DNA of 64,000 nt. Origin: Slackia piriformis YIT 12062 (lineage in GTDB: Bacteria; Actinomycetota; Coriobacteriia; Coriobacteriales; Eggerthellaceae). Positions 42,356 to 50,950 of this stretch are shown here, one piece after another (position 1 is the first letter of the stretch; each line of letters opens with the position of its first letter). The DNA lies in NCBI RefSeq assembly GCF_000296445.1, contig NZ_JH815198.1:1179114-1243113 (forward strand), written 5' to 3'. The notes under the pieces were generated by a model. That model worked only from the letters and a program-made list of their open reading frames with translations. It was not told the origin of the DNA and did not search any database. A program made the position numbers and the translations under genes.

Positions 42356-43174
42356 CTATGCCTCAAGCGAGCCAAAGGCCTCGCGATGCGCCCACATGTG
42401 ATCGAGCGGCCCGTTTCCCTTCCCCATGGCGAAACCGGCGCGAAGAGCCCCTGAAACGTAGCGTTTCGCCTGAAGCACCGCTTCGAAAACTTCTTTTCCC
42501 GATGCGAGCCCGCACGCTATTGCGCTCGACAGCGTGCAGCCGGTTCCATGCGTATTCTCCGTTTCGACGCGCTTGCCTTTCAGCCAGCGGCAAGACCCCC
42601 CGAGATACAGCAGGTCGTCTGCGTCGATTGCACCATGCCCGCCTTTCACGAGAACCGCGCCAGGCGTCATGCCGAACAGTATCCGCGCTGCCGATTCCAT
42701 ATCTTGAGGCGTTTCGATTGCCATGCCGCATAGCACTTCCGCCTCTGGAATATTGGGCGTAATGAGCGTCGCAAGCGGGAACAGCTCGCGTACCAAAGCG
42801 TCTATGGCCTCTTGAGAGATAAGACGGGAACCGCTTGTCGAAACCATAACGGGATCGAACACCACGTTAGGCGCCGCATGCTCGGAGAGCCCCCGCGCAA
42901 CGGCCGAGACAATATCGGTCGACGAAACCATGCCCACCTTGACTGCCTGAGGGCGAATATCGCCGAAAACCGCGTCCATCTGGGCGCACACGAAATCCGG
43001 AACTACGTCGAAAACCCCGTATACCCCCAGCGTATTCTGGGCGGTTAATGCCGTGATGACGCTTTGGGCGTAGAGCCCCATCGACTCTACGGTCTTGATA
43101 TCGGCCTGGATTCCCGCTCCGCCAGAACTGTCGGACCCCGCCACGGTAAGCACCGATGGAATACTGTACGACAT
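42356..43174 (-). CDS. thiD: hydroxymethylpyrimidine (phosphate) kinase
   Basis: This 272-residue ribokinase-family enzyme phosphorylates HMP and HMP-phosphate for thiamin synthesis. It has PSVLTVAGSDSSGGAGIQAD, NVVFDPVMVSTSGSRLI and the C-terminal anion hole motif ENTHGTGCTLSSAIACGLA. GAAGGAGTTCGTTC precedes the ATG. It is the last gene of the riboswitch-controlled thiM-thiE-thiD unit. Confidence 0.95.
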   Translation of the reverse strand: MSYSIPSVLTVAGSDSSGGAGIQADIKTVESMGLYAQSVITALTAQNTLGVYGVFDVVPDFVCAQMDAVFGDIRPQAVKVGMVSSTDIVSAVARGLSEHAAPNVVFDPVMVSTSGSRLISQEAIDALVRELFPLATLITPNIPEAEVLCGMAIETPQDMESAARILFGMTPGAVLVKGGHGAIDADDLLYLGGSCRWLKGKRVETENTHGTGCTLSSAIACGLASGKEVFEAVLQAKRYVSGALRAGFAMGKGNGPLDHMWAHREAFGSLEA

Positions 43175-43191
43175 GAACGAACTCCTTCAAC

Positions 43192-43226
43192 GCGTAAGGT
43201 GCGGCTCCGTACGCCGCACCTTACGC
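43192..43226 (-). other. intercistronic hairpin between thiE and thiD
   Basis: A perfect 14-bp stem, GCGTAAGGTGCGGC with GCCGCACCTTACGC, has a 7-base loop. No U run follows on the minus strand; the thiD ribosome site begins seven bases later. It is more likely an mRNA processing or stability element, or a weak attenuator, than a terminator. Confidence 0.7.
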
Positions 43227-43249
43227 TCTCTGCAATACGAATCATATTC

Positions 43250-43903
43250 CTAGATAACGCGATCGATGGCGCTTTTTAAGCCCCGAGCCGCCTGTCTGAT
43301 ATCGGACGCAGCGAACAGGGCCGACACGACGGCCGCACCCGCAACCCCTGTTCCCTCAAGGGCCGCTACGGTCTTTTCGTTCAGGCCCCCGATGGCCACG
43401 ACGGGTATATCGACCGAGCGACATATATCCGAAAGCGTAGCAAGGCAAACGTCGGCGGCTTCAGGCTTCGTAGCCGTCTTGAACAGCGCCCCCACACCGA
43501 GATAGTCGGCGCCAGCCTCCGACGCCGCAAGGGCCTGATCGACCGTCTGCACGGACACGCCGACTATTTTTTCGGGACCGAGAACCCGGCGGGCCTCTTC
43601 GCAGGCGGCATCGCTTTGTCCCACATGCACGCCATCGGCCTGCGCCACAAGCGCCGCCTCGAGATCGTCGTTGATGACAAAGGGAACGTCACCCGGAATC
43701 ACACGACGCAGACGACCGCATTGCTCGACGAGATCGCTCGTCGAGGCGCGCTTGTCCCTCAGTTGGACGAACGTCGCGCCGCCCTCCGCGGCTTCGAGAA
43801 CGCACTCGTCAAGCGTGCGACCACCCAGCCACGAAGCGTCGGTGACGGCGTATAGGCGAAGCGCTTCGGGATGACAGCGCAGGTATTCGCGAGGAGATTG
43901 CAT
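43250..43903 (-). CDS. thiE: thiamine-phosphate synthase
   Basis: This 217-residue TIM-barrel enzyme joins HMP-PP and thiazole phosphate to thiamin phosphate. It has LYAVTDASWLGGRTLDECV, GATFVQLRDKRAST, FVINDDLEAALVAQADGVHVGQ, GVGALFKTATKPEA and PVVAIGGLNEKTV. It starts directly after the thiM stop (TAGATG). Confidence 0.95.
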   Translation of the reverse strand: MQSPREYLRCHPEALRLYAVTDASWLGGRTLDECVLEAAEGGATFVQLRDKRASTSDLVEQCGRLRRVIPGDVPFVINDDLEAALVAQADGVHVGQSDAACEEARRVLGPEKIVGVSVQTVDQALAASEAGADYLGVGALFKTATKPEAADVCLATLSDICRSVDIPVVAIGGLNEKTVAALEGTGVAGAAVVSALFAASDIRQAARGLKSAIDRVI

Positions 43904-44761
43904 CTACGCCACCTCGAAAGCTGCGGCATCGCGAGCGAGCGCCGCACCATCGAGCAGGGAAAGCTCGTCCATGAGGTAGGTGGCGAAACTGCCCGTTCCG
44001 CCCTGCATGCGCTCGAGCTTCGCGGCAGCGCGCTGTCCTGCAACGCCCATATGAACGACAGCCGCCAAGGCCGCACCTGCTGCATCCTCCTCACGACGAG
44101 CGATATATGCGCCGGAAAGCGCCGAAAGCATACATCCCGAGCCAGTGATTCGGCCTTGAAGAGGAGAACCGTTGCGAACGGCGAACGCACGGTTCGCATC
44201 CGCCACGATATCGATAGGCCCGGTGATGGCGACGACGCACCCGGCACGCTCGGCAAATTCGCGCGCAAACTGAGCGGCGGTCTCGATATTGGATTCGCCG
44301 ACAATATCCTCAGGATTGACATCGACCCCCTTCGTGGCGCTCGCCGCACCCGCAAGGGCTTTCACCTCGCTCATGTTGCCGCGCACCAAAGCAATCGGAA
44401 GGGTCTCGAGAAGCGACCCCGCAACCTCGGTACGAAGCCTGGAAGCCCCCGCTCCTACCGGGTCGAGAACGATTGGGTGACCAAGATCGGCAGCTTTCGC
44501 TCCCGCCACCTTCATAGACTCGATGCTTCGTTGGTTCAGGGTTCCGATGTTGATGACGAGCGCATCGCAGATGGACGTGATGTCTTCGACGTCGGCAGGC
44601 TCATCGCTCATGATGGGGCTTCCACCTACAGCGAGCACCGCATTAGCGCAGCTTTCCACCGTGACATAGTTCGTGATGCAGTGGACAAGCGGAGCGGTTG
44701 CGCGCACCGAATCGCACGAGGCGGATATGACGTCGTTGATTTCAGACAGAGGCATTGCCAT
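43904..44761 (-). CDS. thiM: hydroxyethylthiazole kinase
   Basis: This 285-residue enzyme phosphorylates salvaged hydroxyethylthiazole. It has PLVHCITNYVTVESCANAVL, NIGTLNQRSIESM, 'VLDPVGAGASRLRTE' and SPLQGRITGSGCMLSALSGA. It is the first gene after the TPP riboswitch; GAAGGGAGAGAAATC precedes ATG 44761. With thiE and thiD it forms a salvage route. thiC, thiG and thiS are not in this window. Confidence 0.95.
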   Translation of the reverse strand: MAMPLSEINDVISASCDSVRATAPLVHCITNYVTVESCANAVLAVGGSPIMSDEPADVEDITSICDALVINIGTLNQRSIESMKVAGAKAADLGHPIVLDPVGAGASRLRTEVAGSLLETLPIALVRGNMSEVKALAGAASATKGVDVNPEDIVGESNIETAAQFAREFAERAGCVVAITGPIDIVADANRAFAVRNGSPLQGRITGSGCMLSALSGAYIARREEDAAGAALAAVVHMGVAGQRAAAKLERMQGGTGSFATYLMDELSLLDGAALARDAAAFEVA

Positions 44762-44767
44762 GATTTC

Positions 44768-44852
44768 TCTCCCTTCGCTGGCATTACCCAAACAGGTTCA
44801 TCGGGTCGGAGCAAATCAGCCCCCTCTCAGCCTGCTTTAGCAAGCTCCCCGC
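44768..44852 (-). promoter_or_regulatory. TPP riboswitch
   Basis: The minus strand reads a classic thi box: GCTGAGAGGGGGCTGA..., then CCGACCCGATGAACCTG and TTTGGGTAATGCCAGCGAAG, ending just before the thiM ribosome site. It binds thiamin diphosphate. The ribosome site GGGAG is close to the aptamer 3' strand, so control of translation is likely (inference). Confidence 0.93.
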
Positions 44853-44860
44853 ATACGCCG

Positions 44861-44866
44861 ATTATA
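44861..44866 (-). promoter_or_regulatory. -10 box of the thiMED operon
   Basis: A perfect TATAAT on the minus strand sits about 10 bases upstream of the first aptamer base, at the right distance for transcription start. A matching -35 is not obvious. Confidence 0.55.
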
Positions 44867-44884
44867 GCCTCAGGCCCATTCCCA

Positions 44885-45604
44885 TCACGAGAAAAGATTG
44901 CATCCGGTGCGTTCTCGACACGCAATCGGCGCATTACGCTCGCATAACATACGCAACGAAGAGAGCGGCATGCTCGGAAGAATGACCATAAGCTCGCCCG
45001 AGCCGACACGTATACGCGCCGGCTTCCCGACGAATTCGTTGGAAAGACCCAATGTCACGTCGTTGCTCAAGTCGATGTCTTCCACCTCGTACTTCAGCCC
45101 CGATTCCGTCACGCCCCGTGCGCAATCACCCATGGAAAAGACCGACAGCACCCCCCGCTCGAATGCAGGTAGCTCCAAGACGTTGAAGCCTCGCGAAGAA
45201 AGAGGAACCATGACGCTTCCCTCCCCCACCGCGACAGCTTGCATCGCCCGTTTCGACGCTCCCACGAGCGCTTGGCATGTTGCGAGAGTGTGATCGATCC
45301 TCCCGCCGAGCGCACCATACACCGCCACGCGACGGTATCCTTTCAAGCGGGCCCAGTCGAGCGCCAGCGCCGTATCGCTGTCGTCCTTCATGGTGGGATG
45401 GCGCTCCACAGCAACGCCATCGGGCACATATCCCAAAGAGTCGAAATCCCCCAATGCGTAATCCGGCTCGATGCCAACCCGCTCCAACGAGGCGTAGCCT
45501 CCATCGACCGCCACCGTACACCCGAACGTTTCGCGCGAGAAATGGGCGGCATCAAAAGAAGCCGCCCCGACCAAAGCGCATTCGAATTCGATTTCTCGAT
45601 CCAT
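44885..45604 (-). CDS. thiN: thiamine pyrophosphokinase
   Basis: This 239-residue thiamin diphosphokinase converts thiamin plus ATP to TPP. It has VAVDGGYASLERVGIEPDY, ALGDFDSLGYVPDG, KDDSDTALALDWA and YGALGGRIDHTLATCQAL. GAAAGGTCGAAAT precedes ATG 45604. It lies just upstream of the thi riboswitch on the same strand, but the riboswitch follows it, so thiN itself is probably not riboswitch-controlled. Confidence 0.93.
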   Translation of the reverse strand: MDREIEFECALVGAASFDAAHFSRETFGCTVAVDGGYASLERVGIEPDYALGDFDSLGYVPDGVAVERHPTMKDDSDTALALDWARLKGYRRVAVYGALGGRIDHTLATCQALVGASKRAMQAVAVGEGSVMVPLSSRGFNVLELPAFERGVLSVFSMGDCARGVTESGLKYEVEDIDLSNDVTLGLSNEFVGKPARIRVGSGELMVILPSMPLSSLRMLCERNAPIACRERTGCNLFS

Positions 45605-45631
45605 ATTTCGACCTTTCTTCGCGAACGATGC

Positions 45632-45637
45632 TACAAT
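45632..45637 (+). promoter_or_regulatory. -10 box of rnpB
   Basis: TACAAT lies 12 bases before the first rnpB base. The -35 region is not clear. Confidence 0.5.
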
Positions 45638-45648
45638 AGCACGGCTAT

Positions 45649-45995
45649 GCGGGCCGGACGGTCGCGTGGGATATGCTCCCATGAGGAAAGTCCGGGCTTC
45701 TAGAGGCAGGATGCCGGCTAACGGCCGGGCGGGGAAACCCGACGGAAAGTGCTGCAGAAAAGAAAACTCCCACTGGCGCGAATCGCGTTAAGGGAAAAGC
45801 TGAGAAGGTGCGGTAAGAGCGCACCAGCACGCTGGCAACAGCGTGGCTTGGTAAACCCCATCCGAAGCAAGGGCGAATAGGCATGCAACACGGCGCGCCT
45901 CTCCGTGCATGCGGGTAGCCTGCTCGAGACGTGCGGTAACACACGCCCAAGATAAATGGCCGTCTTCGAAGACAGAACCCGGCTTACAGGCCCGC
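45649..45995 (+). ncRNA. rnpB: RNase P RNA (class A)
   Basis: This 347-base catalytic RNA processes tRNA 5' ends. The closing P1 helix is exact (GCGGGCC with GGCCCGC). Universal core blocks are present: GAGGAAAGTCCGGGCTTC near the 5' end, AACGGCCGGGCGGGGAAACC, GGTAAACCCCATC, and AGACAGAACCCGGCTTAC at the 3' end. Confidence 0.97.
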
Positions 45996-46002
45996 TACGG
46001 CA

Positions 46003-46040
46003 AAAGAAAAGCTCCCTCGACGGGAGCTTTTCTTTTTTCA
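46003..46040. terminator. bidirectional terminator, rnpB / divIVA
   Basis: AAAAGCTCCC and GGGAGCTTTT pair around TCGAC. CTTTTTT follows on plus and TTTTCTTTTG on minus, serving both rnpB and the convergent division operon. Confidence 0.88.
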
Positions 46041-46060
46041 GCAAAATGGCAAATTGAAAT

Positions 46061-46903
46061 TTAGTCGATATCGCCCAAATCGAATGCATCGGAAGCGTCG
46101 CCGTAGCCGCTCAGGTCTTTTTCGACCACGGAAGGCTTCGGGGTTGCAGGAATGGTAACGGGCGTCGCAGGCGCAGCTGCCGCAGGAGCGGTGTAGCTCG
46201 GGGCGACAGCACCGGTCACGCCTGCGGGAGCGGGCTTGTGAACAGGGGCCTGGGTGGGACTTGCGAAGCGAGCATGCGCGCGTTTCTTTCCATCCTTTTT
46301 GGCAAGTTCGTCTTCGACATCGTCGAGCTTGGCATTGGCATCTTCGATGAATGCCTTGAGGGATTCGGCATACATCTCGCAGGTCTGCTTATGAGACTGA
46401 TCGAGTTCTTCGATCGCTTCTTCGATCTTTTCCTTCTCGGCGTTGGCACGGTCGATGATGCCGGCGGCGTCTGCCTCAGCGTCGGACTTGATACGCTTCG
46501 CCTCGCTGTTCGCCGCATCGATGACCTCTTTGGCGGAACGCTGAGCGGTAACCAGCGCGTTCGCAATAGCGGACGCGTCGTTTTCCTGCTCGGCGAGCTT
46601 GCGCTCGAGCTCCGCGATGCGCTCGTCTTTCTCATCCGCCGAAAGCGCCTGGGCGGGCTCCGCGTCGCGATTCTCCTCCGGCTGCGCCATAGGAGGCTCT
46701 GCGAAGGCGGCATCCATGTCCATCGGCTCTTCCTCATAGGAAGCCTGCGCATGAAGCTGCGCGGTCAGCTCTTCGATTTCGGCATTCAGCCCGTCGATCT
46801 CTGCGGCGACATGCTCGAGGAACACATCGACCTCATCGACATCGTAGCCTTTGCGATCGACCGTGAAGCTCTGATTGTGAATTTCTTCGGAAGTGATGGC
46901 CAT
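46061..46903 (-). CDS. DivIVA-domain protein
   Basis: This 280-residue protein has the N-terminal DivIVA membrane/curvature domain (EIHNQSFTVDRKGYDVDEVDVFLEHVAAEI, 5-35), then a long coiled coil (about 35-215) and an Ala/Pro-rich tail ending YGDASDAFDLGDID. DivIVA proteins mark poles and septa and organise envelope growth in Actinobacteria. The central part 'VTAQRSAKEVIDAANSEAKRI' is typical. It is last in the sepF-yggT-divIVA group. AAGGAGCTGTT precedes the ATG. Confidence 0.9.
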   Translation of the reverse strand: MAITSEEIHNQSFTVDRKGYDVDEVDVFLEHVAAEIDGLNAEIEELTAQLHAQASYEEEPMDMDAAFAEPPMAQPEENRDAEPAQALSADEKDERIAELERKLAEQENDASAIANALVTAQRSAKEVIDAANSEAKRIKSDAEADAAGIIDRANAEKEKIEEAIEELDQSHKQTCEMYAESLKAFIEDANAKLDDVEDELAKKDGKKRAHARFASPTQAPVHKPAPAGVTGAVAPSYTAPAAAAPATPVTIPATPKPSVVEKDLSGYGDASDAFDLGDID

Positions 46904-46936
46904 AACAGCTCCTTAACGCTTATTCAATGCCGATTC

Positions 46937-47191
46937 TTAAAGAATCATGACGATCAGACGTACAGCGAATTGTAATACAAGCAGGGCGAAAATCGGCGAT
47001 ATGTCGACCATCCCCCCAATTGGCGGAATGAATTTCCTGAACAGATTCAGAAAAGGATCGCAGACCCTGCCGAGAACGGTATCGATATCGGCGACGATGC
47101 CGCTCTTCTGGGGAATCCAGGACATGAGCACGTACACGAAGAGAATCATCGTGTACACGTCGGCCAGCGAGACGATGAAATACTCGAGCAT
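46937..47191 (-). CDS. YggT family membrane protein
   Basis: This 84-residue protein has two membrane helices (about 3-25 and 60-82) and the family motif 'VLMSWIPQKSGIVADIDTVLGRVCDPFLNLFRKFIPPIGGMVDISPI'. YggT genes commonly sit between sepF and divIVA. The molecular role is unknown. Its ATG follows the sepF stop directly (TAGATG). Confidence 0.92.
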   Translation of the reverse strand: MLEYFIVSLADVYTMILFVYVLMSWIPQKSGIVADIDTVLGRVCDPFLNLFRKFIPPIGGMVDISPIFALLVLQFAVRLIVMIL

Positions 47192-47983
47192 CTACATCAG
47201 CCCCTGGTCGCGAAGGCGCGACGTTTCTCCCTCAGTCAGACCGGCGCCGCGAGTGATCGCGAACACGTGGCCGGACACGCACTCGACGCGCGCATCAAGC
47301 GCACATGCGACGCCGAAGCTGAAATCAAGGATGCGCTTGCCCAGCTCTTCGGGAGTCGTGCGCAAAGAAAGCACCGCGACGTCCCCCGATTTGAGGATTT
47401 TCGCAATACGCTCGGCGTCCGCATAGCTTTCAGGTTTGATAACCGTCAGAATGCGCGTGGCGCGGGCAACGACGCGAGGTTCAGAAGCGACCGCCGGCAT
47501 GGAAGGCACAGAGGAAAGCTCATGCGCGGCGAAAGCACCCGTCTGGGCCGCGGAACCCTCGGCGGAAGCAGCAGGCGCATTCCTGCGAATAGCGCCCGTA
47601 TCGGAAGGCGCAGGCGTCGGGTCGAACAGGCCGTTTAAACCGGGAGAACGCTGCTCGTCGGCCTTGGGGGCGGCGAAGTCGCGATGTTCCTGGGGCGCTT
47701 CTTCCGCATGCTCGTTCGGAGTGTACTGCGTATGGGCGCGCACATCGTCAGCCGTGACGAGTTTGGGCATCTGAGGAGCGAAAGACGCCGTTTTCGCAGC
47801 GCTCTGGCTGGTTTCTTTGGCGTAATCAGCCGAGTCGTCGAAGGCGTATTCTCCGAAATCTTCCGTTTCGAAATCATCGTAGGAATTATCGCGCACGGAA
47901 GAAGACCCATGACGGGGTCGCGGGGCATCCTTGAATCCCAGGCGATCTTTCAAATCGTCGAATTTTGGAATCTTCAAATCCAT
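47192..47983 (-). CDS. sepF: SepF cell division protein
   Basis: The 263-residue SepF anchors FtsZ filaments to the membrane. It has an N-terminal amphipathic helix (MDLKIPKFDDLKDRLGF), a long disordered linker (20-170) and the C-terminal SepF domain with VIKPESYADAERIAKILKSG and LDFSFGVACALDARVECV. The linker carries TGAIRR (129) and TGAFAA (148), resembling the TG-x-x-P motifs in the FtsE extension. In the absence of ftsA here, SepF is probably the main FtsZ anchor. Confidence 0.94.
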   Translation of the reverse strand: MDLKIPKFDDLKDRLGFKDAPRPRHGSSSVRDNSYDDFETEDFGEYAFDDSADYAKETSQSAAKTASFAPQMPKLVTADDVRAHTQYTPNEHAEEAPQEHRDFAAPKADEQRSPGLNGLFDPTPAPSDTGAIRRNAPAASAEGSAAQTGAFAAHELSSVPSMPAVASEPRVVARATRILTVIKPESYADAERIAKILKSGDVAVLSLRTTPEELGKRILDFSFGVACALDARVECVSGHVFAITRGAGLTEGETSRLRDQGLM

Positions 47984-48014
47984 CTGTGTTCCACCTTATC
48001 CGTCAAAGCGGGCA

Positions 48015-48716
48015 CTATCCCGCATAGTCGTCGCTAAAGATTGCACGTCCGACACGAACCATGGTAGCCCCTTCGGGAATGGCTTCGAGATAATCGTCGC
48101 TCATCCCCATTGAAAGTTCATGGAGAACCATGTCCGCCATGCCGCTTGCGGCAAGTTTCGAATTCATCGTATCACGCAGGATAGCCAAATCGGCGAACGT
48201 GGCGCGGGCGCTTTGCAAATCTCCCCGAAGAGCCATGATCATAAGCCCCTTGACGCGCACATGCTTCAATCCGTGACAGAACGCGAGCATCTCGAATAGC
48301 GCGTCGGGTTCAAGCCCCTGCTTGTTCTCCTCCCCGTCGTTGACCTCGATCAGAACGTCTTGCACGATGCCGGCCTTCGCGGCCAGTGAATCGATCTTCT
48401 CGGCATGCTTTCGCTCGTACAGCGAATGAATCAGGCATGCACGGCCCACGATGGACGGCAGTTGGCGAGATTGGATGTTGCCGATAAAATGCCAACGCTC
48501 CTGAGGAAACGCCTCGAACTTTCGAAGGAGCTCCGCGGGCCGGTTTTCGCCGAAATCGTGCACGCCGACCGCAATGGCTTCCTCTACCGCATCGAGATCC
48601 ACCGTCTTGGAAACGGCGATGATACGAACGCCTTCGCGGTCGCGGCCGCACGCATCGCACGCTTGGGCAACCTTGTTTTCAACGAGCTCATATCGCTGTC
48701 GCAGCGTCATACGCAA
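48015..48716 (-). CDS. YggS-type pyridoxal phosphate homeostasis protein
   Basis: This 233-residue PLP-binding alanine-racemase-fold protein has IIAVSKTVDLDAVEEAIAVG (PLP lysine), GENRPAELLRKFEAF, WHFIGNIQSRQL and LSMGMSDDYLEAIPEGATMVRVG. It buffers PLP rather than catalysing a known reaction. A TTG start at 48716 with AGAAGGG fits; ATG 48710 is also possible. It is coupled to pgeF (stop TGA directly before). Confidence 0.93.
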   Translation of the reverse strand: MRMTLRQRYELVENKVAQACDACGRDREGVRIIAVSKTVDLDAVEEAIAVGVHDFGENRPAELLRKFEAFPQERWHFIGNIQSRQLPSIVGRACLIHSLYERKHAEKIDSLAAKAGIVQDVLIEVNDGEENKQGLEPDALFEMLAFCHGLKHVRVKGLMIMALRGDLQSARATFADLAILRDTMNSKLAASGMADMVLHELSMGMSDDYLEAIPEGATMVRVGRAIFSDDYAG

Positions 48717-49580
48717 TCACAGCCCTTCTTTTCCGTTGCCGCATCGAACAGCAAACGCGGCATGCCTGCCACACCGTCCTCCGCTCGCCCGATACGAAAA
48801 ATAGCGTTTTCCGCCGTCGCATACGGTGCATACCCCAGCATCTGCGATTCGGCGCTCGTCTACGCCGAGCGAGGTCAATCCGCAGCGTAACGCCGCCGAA
48901 AGCGAAACGTGGCGATCGTCGGTCAGGACGCTCGACCCGAATTCGTTCGCAAAACGGCAAGCGAGGTCTTCGCCCACCTCGAAATGGCACGCATGGATAT
49001 GCGGGCCGATATAGACGTTGAGACAAGACGGCTCGACGTCGTCCCTCTCGCAGACGCGCTTCGCGGCGGATTCGGCGATACGCGCCATCACGCCTCGCCA
49101 GCCTGCATGCACGACGGCGAAGGTGCGACGCGGAGAAACCACGATGACCGGCACGCAATCGGCGAAGCAGAGCATGGCCCCCACTTCGTCGCAAGACACG
49201 ATCACTCCATCGGCTCCATCCTGCGCGCGCAGGGCAACGTCGGCACAATCGGCGCGGTTCTCGCATGCGGCCATCACATCTCCGTGAACCTGTTTCGGAA
49301 CGATAACCGCATCTTCCCGCATACCGAAAGCACGGAAGAGCTTTTGCCTGTTCAACCTCACGCATTTGGGATCGTCTTGAACATGATCGCCCAGATTGAG
49401 CGAATCGTAAGGAGGTTCGCTTTCGCCTCCTGTGCGCTGGGTAAAGCCGACGCGCACGCCGAAAGCCGCGTTCAGCTCGTCGTCGGTAAGAACGACGCAT
49501 GAAGAAAAGCGACCCTCGGCAAGCCGAGGATACGGCAAATCGAGGGTCGCTGAATCATGCGTTTTCACGCATTCGGTCAT
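48717..49580 (-). CDS. pgeF: PgeF/YfiH laccase-domain protein
   Basis: This 287-residue protein is of the DUF152 family, known as purine nucleoside hydrolase/phosphorylase (LACC1-like) and as a peptidoglycan editing factor. It has GFTQRTGGESEPPYDSLNLG, PKQVHGDV, 'ADCVPVIVVSPRRTFAVVHAGWRG' and IGPHIHACHFEVG with the zinc-binding His and Cys. It is placed directly after ftsZ, as in many Gram-positive bacteria. Confidence 0.92.
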   Translation of the reverse strand: MTECVKTHDSATLDLPYPRLAEGRFSSCVVLTDDELNAAFGVRVGFTQRTGGESEPPYDSLNLGDHVQDDPKCVRLNRQKLFRAFGMREDAVIVPKQVHGDVMAACENRADCADVALRAQDGADGVIVSCDEVGAMLCFADCVPVIVVSPRRTFAVVHAGWRGVMARIAESAAKRVCERDDVEPSCLNVYIGPHIHACHFEVGEDLACRFANEFGSSVLTDDRHVSLSAALRCGLTSLGVDERRIADAGVCTVCDGGKRYFSYRASGGRCGRHAAFAVRCGNGKEGL

Positions 49581-49597
49581 AAGCGATGCCTATCGGC

Positions 49598-50734
49598 TTA
49601 GCGACGACGAAGGAAATCGGGGATGTACTCTTCGTCCGCGATGCGCGTGGAGGCGGCATTTGCCGACGTGGCAACCGGAGACGTGGGATGGCTCTGGTTG
49701 GACGTGTACGTATCACGCGCCGGCGCCGTGGAGGCGAAAAGATCGTTTCGAGCGTTGTCGAAGTCCATGACGGCCTGCGTGGTGCGAGAGAAGCCCGTGG
49801 CAATAATGGTGATGCGCACCTGGTCGCCCAGTCCCTCGTCGATAATCTGGCCGTAGATGATGTTGGCGTCTTCGTCGACAACGGCTTCCATGGCGCGAGC
49901 CGCTGCATCGACCTCGGCGAGCGTAAGGTCGGGACCGCCCGCGATGGAGAACAGAACGCGGCTTGCGCCCTGGATGGATGCCTCAAGCAGGTTGGAGTTG
50001 ATAGCCTGGGTCGCAGCATCGAGCGCACGGTTCTCGCCGGTGCCGTAGCCGATGCCCATCATTGCCGTGCCCGCATCCTTCATGACGGTGCGGATGTCGG
50101 CAAAGTCGAGGTTAATGAGACCAGGAATGGTGATCAGGTCGGTAACGCCCTGAATGCCCTGACGCAGCGTATCGTCGGCGATGCGGAACGCATCGAGCAT
50201 GGAGGTCTTCTTGTCGATGACTTCGAGGAGTCGGTCGTTGGGGATGACGATGAGCGTATCCACCTTCTGGGAGAGCAGATCGCAGCCCTGCTCTGCCTGA
50301 TTGCGACGCAGACGACCTTCGAAACCGAACGGCTTGGTGACGACGCCGACCGTAAGAGCGCCGATTTCCTCGCGTGCAATTTCCGCGACAACGGGAGCAG
50401 CACCCGTGCCCGTGCCACCGCCTTCGCCAGCGGTCACGAAGACCATATCGGCCTCGGCCAGTGCCTCGCGAATCTCAGCGCGAGACTCTTCTGCCGCCTG
50501 GCAGCCGATCTCGGGATTTGCACCGGCGCCGAGGCCGCGCGTCAATTCCTCGCCGATATGAATGGTCTTATCGGCGGAGGAAAGCAGAAGAGCCTGCTTG
50601 TCGGTGTTCACGGCAATGAACTCCACGCCCTTCAGTCCGGCCTCGACCATGCGATTGACGGCGTTCGTTCCGCCGCCGCCGACACCTACGACCTTGATGA
50701 CGGCCAGGTGCTCAGAACCAATAGTTTTAGGCAT
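49598..50734 (-). CDS. ftsZ: cell division protein FtsZ
   Basis: The 378-residue tubulin-like GTPase forms the Z ring. It has [15 protein letters not shown] (16-30), the tubulin signature [12 protein letters not shown] (103-114), and the conserved C-terminal peptide [11 protein letters not shown] that binds SepF. ATG 50734 (MPKTIGSEH) has GGAGG five bases upstream; ATG 50779 is an unlikely longer start. Confidence 0.98.
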   Translation of the reverse strand: MPKTIGSEHLAVIKVVGVGGGGTNAVNRMVEAGLKGVEFIAVNTDKQALLLSSADKTIHIGEELTRGLGAGANPEIGCQAAEESRAEIREALAEADMVFVTAGEGGGTGTGAAPVVAEIAREEIGALTVGVVTKPFGFEGRLRRNQAEQGCDLLSQKVDTLIVIPNDRLLEVIDKKTSMLDAFRIADDTLRQGIQGVTDLITIPGLINLDFADIRTVMKDAGTAMMGIGYGTGENRALDAATQAINSNLLEASIQGASRVLFSIAGGPDLTLAEVDAAARAMEAVVDEDANIIYGQIIDEGLGDQVRITIIATGFSRTTQAVMDFDNARNDLFASTAPARDTYTSNQSHPTSPVATSANAASTRIADEEYIPDFLRRR

Positions 50735-50830
50735 CATATCCTCCATGCGTGCTACATTTCCAGCTGCGTTTGTCTGCATCGCTTCTTATTCAAACGGTAT
50801 ATCAAGCCATTTTGAAAGCATGACAGGTCT

Positions 50831-50858
50831 ACTTTACACGAACTCGCTTACATTGCAA
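50831..50858 (-). promoter_or_regulatory. probable ftsZ promoter
   Basis: On the minus strand TTGCAA (50853-50858) and TAAAGT (50831-50836) are 16 bases apart, in the 216-base gap between ftsQ and ftsZ. A separate ftsZ promoter would fit known dcw regulation. Confidence 0.45.
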
Positions 50859-50950
50859 GAACCCGAAGGAGCGCAAGAAAGCACCTTCGCCGAAGTCCCA
50901 CAATATCACGGCCGCAGAAGACTCGCTGCCGAAGCGGCGAGCGGCAAAGG

